From contig JAHUZY010000260.1 in the NCBI GenBank assembly GCA_019264505.1, forward strand, positions 1-6,151: a DNA stretch of 6,151 bases, written 5' to 3'. Shown here in pieces: positions 1 through 4,104 of the stretch; positions within the stretch are counted from its first letter, which is position 1; the number at the start of each line of letters is the position of its first letter. Source of the DNA: Phenylobacterium sp. (lineage in GTDB: Bacteria > Pseudomonadota > Alphaproteobacteria > Caulobacterales > Caulobacteraceae). Below the pieces are notes generated by a model. That model worked only from the letters and a program-made list of their open reading frames with translations, was not told where the DNA came from and did not search any database. Both the position numbers and the translations under genes were made by a program.

Positions 1-758
1 CCATGGTCGATTTCGGCAGCCGGGCCCCAGTCCTTGCCCTTGTCGAGGCCTTCGCCGCCCTAGGGGTCAGCGTCGATGAGGCTGAGGCCCGCCGCGACAT
101 GGGACGGGCAAAGGCGGACCACGTCCGCGCCATGTTCGAACAGCCGAGGATCGCCGCAGCCTGGAGATCGGCCCAGGGCGAAGAGCCGGACCAGGGGGCT
201 GTCGACAGGATCATGGCCGCGCTGCAGGCGCCGATGATCCGGCTGGCCGCCGAGACCGCTCAGCTGACGCCGGGCGCGGCGGAGACGGCGGACTACCTGC
301 GGGGCCAGGGCCTGAAGATCGCCTCCTGCACCGGCTACACCCGAGACATGATGGCCGCCATTCTTGGTCGCGCCGCGGAGCAGGGCTATGTCCCCGACCT
401 GGTGGTGTGCGCCCATGAGACGCCAGAGGGCCGCCCCTCGCCCCTGATGATCTACAAGGCCTGCGCCGACCTTGGTGTCTGGCCTCTGTCGCGGGTGGTG
501 AAGGTGGACGACGCCGAGGTGGGCGTCGCCGAGGGGCGCAATGCAGGGTGCTTCACCGTAGGCCTGGCGGCCTCGGGCAATATGGTCGGGCTGACGGCCG
601 AGGCCCTTGCGGCCTTGGATCCCGCCGCGCGCACTAGGCTGGTGGCGGATGCAGGGGCGCGCCTCCGGGACGCTGGGGCCGATCTGGTGATCGACACCGT
701 GGCCGATCTCATCCCGGCGCTCCAGGCCGAGGTCGCGCGGCGCTGGTCGCGAGTCTGA
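1..758 (+). CDS. phnX: Phosphonoacetaldehyde hydrolase (PhnX), 5' end cut by window edge
   Basis: This HAD-superfamily enzyme hydrolyses the C-P bond of phosphonoacetaldehyde to acetaldehyde and phosphate. It is the second step of 2-aminoethylphosphonate breakdown after the transaminase PhnW, and it acts in the cytoplasm. The ATG at 3 is not a start: the visible protein begins at VDFGSRAP, which in the family directly follows the nucleophile motif DxAGT, so about 10-15 residues including the catalytic Asp lie outside the window. Numbered from that Met, Lys37 in MGRAKADHVR matches the Schiff-base lysine of the cap domain, SCTGYTRDMM (108-117) is HAD motif II, Arg144 in GRPSP is the conserved phosphate-side arginine, and VDDAEVGVAEGRNAG (168-182) holds the acidic Mg-binding motif. 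The 251 visible residues plus the missing part fit the usual length of about 265-280. It ends in TGA at 756-758, six bases from the convergent HD oxygenase gene. Family assignment is strong. Confidence 0.93.
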   Translation, partial: MVDFGSRAPVLALVEAFAALGVSVDEAEARRDMGRAKADHVRAMFEQPRIAAAWRSAQGEEPDQGAVDRIMAALQAPMIRLAAETAQLTPGAAETADYLRGQGLKIASCTGYTRDMMAAILGRAAEQGYVPDLVVCAHETPEGRPSPLMIYKACADLGVWPLSRVVKVDDAEVGVAEGRNAGCFTVGLAASGNMVGLTAEALAALDPAARTRLVADAGARLRDAGADLVIDTVADLIPALQAEVARRWSRV

Positions 759-764
759 AGCCCG

Positions 765-1331
765 TCAGGCTGGCTCAACAAGGTCGATCAGCAGATCTCG
801 GTAGGCGGGCATGGGCGCCAGCACCCGGCCCTCGACCTTTCCCAGCTCGTCGTAGCGGCGCAGCCGCAGGGCGGCGTCAAAGGCTGGCAGCGCTTCAAAG
901 GCCGTCGCCTGGGCAGGCGTCATCGGTCCGCCCTGGAGCTTAAGGCTCTGTTGCGAGGCCGGGCTGAGCAGATCCGCATAGCCGGGGTCGCGCGCGGCGA
1001 GATAGCGTTTGGCCTCGACATGCAACCGTACGGGCTCGGTGACCTCTGGCCCAAACCCTTGGGCCAGCCAGGCCGCGCCGATCCGCTCGTGCTGGGTGTC
1101 GATCCCGCGCGTGGCGGCGTCTTCGCCGTGCTTCTGCAGCAGATGGCCGATGTCGTGTAGCAGGGCCGCGGCGACCAGGGCATCGGCCTGGCCGTCGCTT
1201 CTGGCGTGATGCGCCGTCTGCAGTGCGTGGTCCAACTGGGTCACCGCCTCGCCATAGTGCTCTCCGCCCAGGCGATCAAAGAGGGTGAGGATCGAGTCAA
1301 TGAAGGCGGCGGGTGAGGCGATGGCGGCCAT
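765..1331 (-). CDS. phnZ: HD-domain diiron C-P oxygenase, PhnZ/TmpB type
   Basis: This 188-residue protein matches the HD-domain family found in phosphonate degradation operons. Known members are PhnZ, which oxidises 2-amino-1-hydroxyethylphosphonate to glycine and phosphate, and TmpB, which acts on the trimethylated analogue to give glycine betaine and phosphate. The mixed-valence diiron ligands appear to be present: His35 (QLDHAL), His59-Asp60 (LLHDIGHLL), His81, His104 and Asp161. Probable phosphonate-binding residues are also there: His63, Lys108 (HVEAKRYL), Ser126 and Gln133 (LQGGPM). Glu28 in HYGEAVTQ lies seven residues before the first His ligand, as does the amine-sensing Glu27 of PhnZ. 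The start ATG at 1329-1331 is supported by TGGGAG five bases upstream. It has its own promoter with an overlapping operator. Family membership is strong, but whether the substrate is the free amine or a methylated one is open. Many databases would call it only an HD or HDIG domain protein. Confidence 0.88.
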   Translation of the reverse strand: MAAIASPAAFIDSILTLFDRLGGEHYGEAVTQLDHALQTAHHARSDGQADALVAAALLHDIGHLLQKHGEDAATRGIDTQHERIGAAWLAQGFGPEVTEPVRLHVEAKRYLAARDPGYADLLSPASQQSLKLQGGPMTPAQATAFEALPAFDAALRLRRYDELGKVEGRVLAPMPAYRDLLIDLVEPA

Positions 1332-1336
1332 GCGTA

Positions 1337-1342
1337 CTCCCA
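1337..1342 (-). promoter_or_regulatory. Ribosome binding site of the HD oxygenase gene
   Basis: On the - strand TGGGAG lies five bases before the ATG at 1329-1331. This fixes that ATG as the start. Confidence 0.65.
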
Positions 1343-1352
1343 GGCTGGACGA

Positions 1353-1366
1353 TTGGACTATACCAA
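1353..1366 (-). promoter_or_regulatory. GntR/HutC-type operator overlapping a -10 element
   Basis: On the - strand this reads TTGGTATAGTCCAA, an inverted repeat (TTGG, six bases, CCAA). Its core TGGTATAGTCCA differs at one position from TGGTATAGACCA, which I recall as the site bound by the GntR/HutC regulator PhnF of Mycobacterium smegmatis. It also closely matches the palindrome at 3230-3241 in this window. The TATAGT inside it (1357-1362) is a good -10 hexamer for the HD oxygenase gene. Transcription would start near 1350, giving a leader of about 20 bases that contains the ribosome binding site. No convincing -35 element was found. A repressor bound here would block RNA polymerase. The obvious candidate is the regulator encoded at 3356-4093. 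Confidence 0.7.
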
Positions 1367-1368
1367 AT

Positions 1369-1410
1369 GGCCCCGCCTAGCCCAGAGCTTAAGCGGGGCG
1401 AGGCGGGGCC
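1369..1410 (-). terminator. GC-rich stem-loop, possible terminator of the phosphodiesterase gene
   Basis: GGCCCCGCCT (1369-1378) pairs perfectly with AGGCGGGGCC (1401-1410), a 10-bp stem around a 22-base loop. A shorter alternative pairing uses GCGGGGC inside the loop. The hairpin begins seven bases after the phosphodiesterase stop codon (1417-1419) on the - strand and is followed by ATTTGG, so the U-tract is poor. It could end or attenuate transcription before the separate promoter of the HD oxygenase gene. Confidence 0.5.
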
Positions 1411-1416
1411 AGTCGG

Positions 1417-3111
1417 CTAGCGCGGGGAGAGCCGGTTGGGGTCGATGAACTGCCGCGGGATTCCGGGGCCCTCGAAATAGGCGCCCAGCCAGGCTCCGCC
1501 GCCGCCGTTGAACCACTCCACCCGGATGAGATGCAGACCCGGTTCAAGGTTGGCCGACCCTTGCGCGGCGATCACGCCGTGATCCCCGTCATTATCGACC
1601 ACCGTCCTGTCGCCGATATAGAGCTTGCTGCCGTCGTCAGAGGCCAGGGTGAAGCTGTAGATCCCGGCGGCGTCAATCCGCAGAAGGCCTTCGAACACCA
1701 CAGCGACATCGTCTTCACGCGGGAGTTTCACGTCCTTCAGAGACACCTCGTAGGTCGCGCCGGACGAGGCTGGCTCCAGGCGCGTGAAGTCGGGCAGCCG
1801 CACTGAACCGTCAGGGAGCAGATAGGTCTTATAGGTCACGCCGCGGGGCTCCGAAGCGTTGAGATTGAGGATGCGGAACTGGGCGCTCGCCGGAACACTG
1901 GCGGGCTGGCCATCGATGAACAGGGTGGCCCGAACCAGGGTGTTGCGGCTGATCTCCACCGGGCCGGCATAGAGGGGGGAGGCGCCCGTGGGGGTGGCGC
2001 CATCGAGGGTATAGCGGACCTCTCCGATTGCATTGGGGTTCTGGATGGTCATCTGGGCGGTCTGATTGATGAAAAGCCCGCCCGCGGGATCATTGCCCTG
2101 GCCGGCAGGCTCGATCACCGGCGAGGCGAACAGGCTGCTGGCGCGATAGGTCAGTCTTGGCGACGCCTCACCCGTGAGGGCCGACCTTATGGGACGGCCC
2201 AGCCAGGCATAGGGGAGGTCCGCCCCCAGCAGCCAGGCGGCGGTGGCCGGGGTGTCGAAGGTGTTGATTGGCAGATCGAGCGCCTGGCCGGCCTTGACGC
2301 CCTTTCCATAGAGGATCCAGGGAATCTCCAGTTCGGCCAGGCTGTCGCCGCCATGCCCCTTGCCGACGCCCCCATGGTCAGAGGTCACGATGAAGACGGT
2401 TTCGTCGAGGATCCCCGCCTCGGCCGCGGCCTGGCGAATTTGCGCGATCAGTTCGTCGGCCTTGGTCACGGAGGCATAGTACTTCGCCGTGCCGTGGCCA
2501 TAGGCGTGTCCGGCGTGATCCACGTGATCGAGATGCACAAAAAGGAAGGCCGGGCGCTTGGCCTTGATGTAGCTCACCGCCAGGGCGGTGGTTTCATCCT
2601 CGTCCGCGCCATTGGCGTCGTAGTCCACAAACCGGTGGTCGTAGAGGTTGCCGAAGCCACCCCAGTGATAGATGGACCCGACCTCCCAGTCCGGATGCTG
2701 GTCGTGGAGCACCTGGAAAATGGAGGGGAAGAACCCGCCCGAGCCAATGACCGAGGCGGGCAGGCCGAACTCGCCGACCCGCCAGTCATTGGTGATGACC
2801 CCGTGCTGTTCTGGCCCGACGCCGCCGATCATCGACGCCCAGTTGGCGCTGCTGCTGGTGGGCAGCACGCCGCGGGCGTGCAGGCTCCAGGCGCCCTTCG
2901 CCATCATGTGGTCAAGGGTTGGGGTCTCGGCCTTCCTCACCCCGTCGGGGCTCAGGCCATCGACGCCGATGATGATCACGTGGTTCGCCCGACGGGGGGA
3001 CGTGGCCGCGGCGTCGGCGGCCTGAGCACGGGTTGAGGCCGGGCTGCTGAAACCGGCCAGGCCGGCGGCCAGGGCGAGGAGCAGCGACAGGCTCCGGATC
3101 GAGTTCTTCAC
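1417..3111 (-). CDS. Secreted alkaline-phosphatase-superfamily phosphodiesterase with chitobiase-C-like and PA14 domains
   Basis: This exported metal-dependent phosphodiesterase/phosphatase is related to nucleotide pyrophosphatases (type I phosphodiesterase family). The start chosen is GTG at 3109-3111, preceded by GGAG six bases upstream. The alternative ATG at 3121-3123 overlaps that GGAG and has no clear ribosome site of its own. Numbered from the GTG (564 residues), there is a signal peptide (basic start, hydrophobic SLSLLLALAAGLAG, likely cleavage near AQA at 29-31). The catalytic domain spans about 43-310. Metal ligands are Asp51 (GVDGL), Asp198 and His202 (DHAGH), Asp245-His246 (SDHGG) and His253. 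The nucleophile position in PTSSSANW (84-91) appears to be Ser87, where classical members have Thr. A chitobiase-C/Fn3-like module (about 340-415, RYTLDGATPT) and a PA14 domain (about 426-558, SDDGSKLYIGDRTVVDNDGD) follow. The C-terminal modules suggest binding to glycans or surfaces. The substrate is unknown; an organophosphate ester fits the neighbours. Confidence 0.87.
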   Translation of the reverse strand: MKNSIRSLSLLLALAAGLAGFSSPASTRAQAADAAATSPRRANHVIIIGVDGLSPDGVRKAETPTLDHMMAKGAWSLHARGVLPTSSSANWASMIGGVGPEQHGVITNDWRVGEFGLPASVIGSGGFFPSIFQVLHDQHPDWEVGSIYHWGGFGNLYDHRFVDYDANGADEDETTALAVSYIKAKRPAFLFVHLDHVDHAGHAYGHGTAKYYASVTKADELIAQIRQAAAEAGILDETVFIVTSDHGGVGKGHGGDSLAELEIPWILYGKGVKAGQALDLPINTFDTPATAAWLLGADLPYAWLGRPIRSALTGEASPRLTYRASSLFASPVIEPAGQGNDPAGGLFINQTAQMTIQNPNAIGEVRYTLDGATPTGASPLYAGPVEISRNTLVRATLFIDGQPASVPASAQFRILNLNASEPRGVTYKTYLLPDGSVRLPDFTRLEPASSGATYEVSLKDVKLPREDDVAVVFEGLLRIDAAGIYSFTLASDDGSKLYIGDRTVVDNDGDHGVIAAQGSANLEPGLHLIRVEWFNGGGGAWLGAYFEGPGIPRQFIDPNRLSPR

Positions 3112-3179
3112 GACACGCTCCATGGGTCTCTAGGTCGTCGGGAGGGCTCAATCCCGTCCAGGGTGAGTCAGCAGTCAGG

Positions 3180-3204
3180 TCGATCGGGGAGGGATCGATC
3201 GGGG
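3180..3204. repeat. Direct repeat TCGATCGGGG, two copies
   Basis: TCGATCGGGG occurs at 3180-3189 and again at 3195-3204, giving a 15-base period. Each copy carries the palindromic core TCGATCGA or CGATCG. It lies in the leader or promoter of the phosphodiesterase gene, about 60-80 bases upstream of its start. It might be a tandem regulator site or a leader structure. No family was recognised. Confidence 0.4.
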
Positions 3205-3229
3205 GTTCCTGGGAGGATGAGACCATCTC

Positions 3230-3241
3230 TGGTATGGACCA
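3230..3241. promoter_or_regulatory. GntR/HutC-type operator in the divergent promoter region
   Basis: TGGTATGGACCA is an inverted repeat (TGGT, four bases, ACCA). It differs at one position from the PhnF-type consensus TGGTATAGACCA and at two from the copy upstream of the HD oxygenase gene. It sits almost midway between the divergent phosphodiesterase gene (start 3111) and the regulator gene (start 3356). One bound repressor could therefore control both, including autoregulation. Imperfect repeats GACCATCTCT (3221-3230) and GACCAAATCTCT (3237-3248) overlap or flank it and may be an extra half-site. Confidence 0.68.
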
Positions 3242-3266
3242 AATCTCTAGGCGCCTTGAGCGACGG

Positions 3267-3276
3267 TTTCATGAAA
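3267..3276. repeat. 10-bp perfect palindrome TTTCATGAAA
   Basis: TTTCATGAAA is a perfect palindrome and an AT-rich island in GC-rich DNA, 26 bases downstream of the operator on the regulator side. It could be a second protein-binding site. It does not match the tandem CTGTCAT repeats of a Pho box. Function is unassigned. Confidence 0.3.
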
Positions 3277-3299
3277 AGGTGGGGCCTCGGCGTCGCGCC

Positions 3300-3326
3300 T
3301 TGACGGGGGGCGTCCGAGGTCGGATC
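3300..3326 (+). promoter_or_regulatory. Possible promoter of the regulator gene
   Basis: TTGACGG (3300-3306) followed 12 bases later by GTCGGATC (3319-3326) partly resembles the Caulobacter-type housekeeping promoter (TTGACGS, 10-14 bases, GCTANAWC). The -35 half is good and the -10 half is poor. GCGCCTTGA, which contains the first bases of this -35, also occurs at 3251-3259, so an alternative upstream promoter is possible. Confidence 0.3.
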
Positions 3327-3346
3327 AGAGAACCCGGTTCACATCC

Positions 3347-3350
3347 AGGA
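3347..3350 (+). promoter_or_regulatory. Ribosome binding site of the GntR regulator gene
   Basis: AGGA lies five bases before the ATG at 3356-3358. The upstream in-frame ATG at 3350-3352 shares its A with this site and cannot use it, so 3356 is the better start. Confidence 0.6.
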
Positions 3351-3355
3351 TGAGA

Positions 3356-4093
3356 ATGGCGAGCAACGCCCCCGCATCGAGATCCGATGGCCTGCACTAT
3401 CTCAGCCTGCGTGACGCCATCGCCGCGCGCATCACCGCAGGCGACCTGAAGCCGGGCGACAAGCTGCCGTCCGAACGCCGGCTGCAGGAGGATCTGGGCG
3501 TCGCACGTGGGACCGTGCGCGAGGGCTTGTTCCAACTGGAAGCGGAGGGCGTCATCTATCGCCGCGACCGCAGCGGCTGGTACGTCTCGCCGCCGCCTGT
3601 GGTCTATGATCCCACCCGTTGGGAGGGCTTTATGTCCTATGTGGAGGCGCAGGGACGCATTCCGGCGACCGAAACCATCTCCGCCAACGCTGTGGCCGCC
3701 GACCCCTTGCTGGCCGACGTGTTTTCGCGTCCTCCGGGCTCGCCCCTCTATGTGATCCGGCGGCGGCGCTATGTGGATGGGCGGGCGGTGCTCGTGGAGC
3801 GGCTGGTGGTCGACGCCGCCCTGGCGCCTGACCTGCTGCGGTTTTCCTTCGACCAATCCCTGACCAGCATCCTGAAAACCGAGTACGGGATCACCGTCGC
3901 CCGCAATCAAGTCAGCATGCAGCCCTGCGCTCTTACCGGTTTCGAAGCCGAAGCCCTTCGGGTCAAGTCGGGGCTGCCAGGGCTGGCCCTTCAACGCCGC
4001 AGCTATGACGCCCAGGGCCGGATGGTGGAATATGACCATGAGCACTGGCGCCATGACGCCGTGAGGATCAGCGTCGACACCCGGGTTCGCTAG
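3356..4093 (+). CDS. GntR-family regulator, HutC/UTRA subfamily (PhnF/PhnR-like)
   Basis: This 245-residue transcription factor has an N-terminal winged helix-turn-helix (about residues 15-78) and a C-terminal UTRA ligand-binding domain (about 85-240). The DNA-binding domain shows the GntR signature LKPGDKLPSERRLQEDLGVARGT around 31-53, with VREGLFQLEAEGVIYRR following. The linker DPTRWEGFMSYVEAQGR (85-101) and the later VIRRRRYVDGRAVLVERLVV and VEYDHEHWRHDAVRI are typical of UTRA proteins. Family members such as PhnF and PhnR control phosphonate or phosphate uptake and breakdown, usually as repressors released by a small ligand. The start at 3356 is preferred over the ATG at 3350 because only it is properly spaced from AGGA. 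A matching palindrome lies about 115 bases upstream and another at the HD oxygenase promoter, so autoregulation and control of the locus are likely. The ligand is unknown; a phosphonate or phosphorylated headgroup is the reasonable guess. It ends in TAG and converges with the phospholipase gene, 11 bases away. Confidence 0.9.
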   Translation: MASNAPASRSDGLHYLSLRDAIAARITAGDLKPGDKLPSERRLQEDLGVARGTVREGLFQLEAEGVIYRRDRSGWYVSPPPVVYDPTRWEGFMSYVEAQGRIPATETISANAVAADPLLADVFSRPPGSPLYVIRRRRYVDGRAVLVERLVVDAALAPDLLRFSFDQSLTSILKTEYGITVARNQVSMQPCALTGFEAEALRVKSGLPGLALQRRSYDAQGRMVEYDHEHWRHDAVRISVDTRVR

Positions 4094-4104
4094 GCGCGTG
4101 CGGA

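Noticed and set aside
3..5. ATG at position 3 as the start of phnX
   Set aside because: The PhnX nucleophile motif must precede VDFGS, so this Met is an internal codon and the gene begins outside the window.
759..771. AGCC/GGCT inverted repeat between phnX and the HD oxygenase gene as a bidirectional terminator
   Set aside because: A four-base stem without T-runs is too weak to call.
2008..2021. GGTATAGCGGACC inside the phosphodiesterase gene as a third operator
   Set aside because: The half-sites are wrongly spaced and it lies in coding sequence, so it is probably coincidental.
2353..3036. 227-codon open frame on the + strand opposite the phosphodiesterase
   Set aside because: It is antisense to a well-supported enzyme with catalytic motifs, has low-complexity Gly/Val/His-rich sequence and no ribosome site or family resemblance.
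3269..4054. 261-codon open frame on the - strand opposite the GntR gene
   Set aside because: It is fully antisense to a clearly recognised GntR/UTRA protein, and its composition (Gly/His/Arg-rich, no family resemblance) is that of a GC-rich shadow frame.
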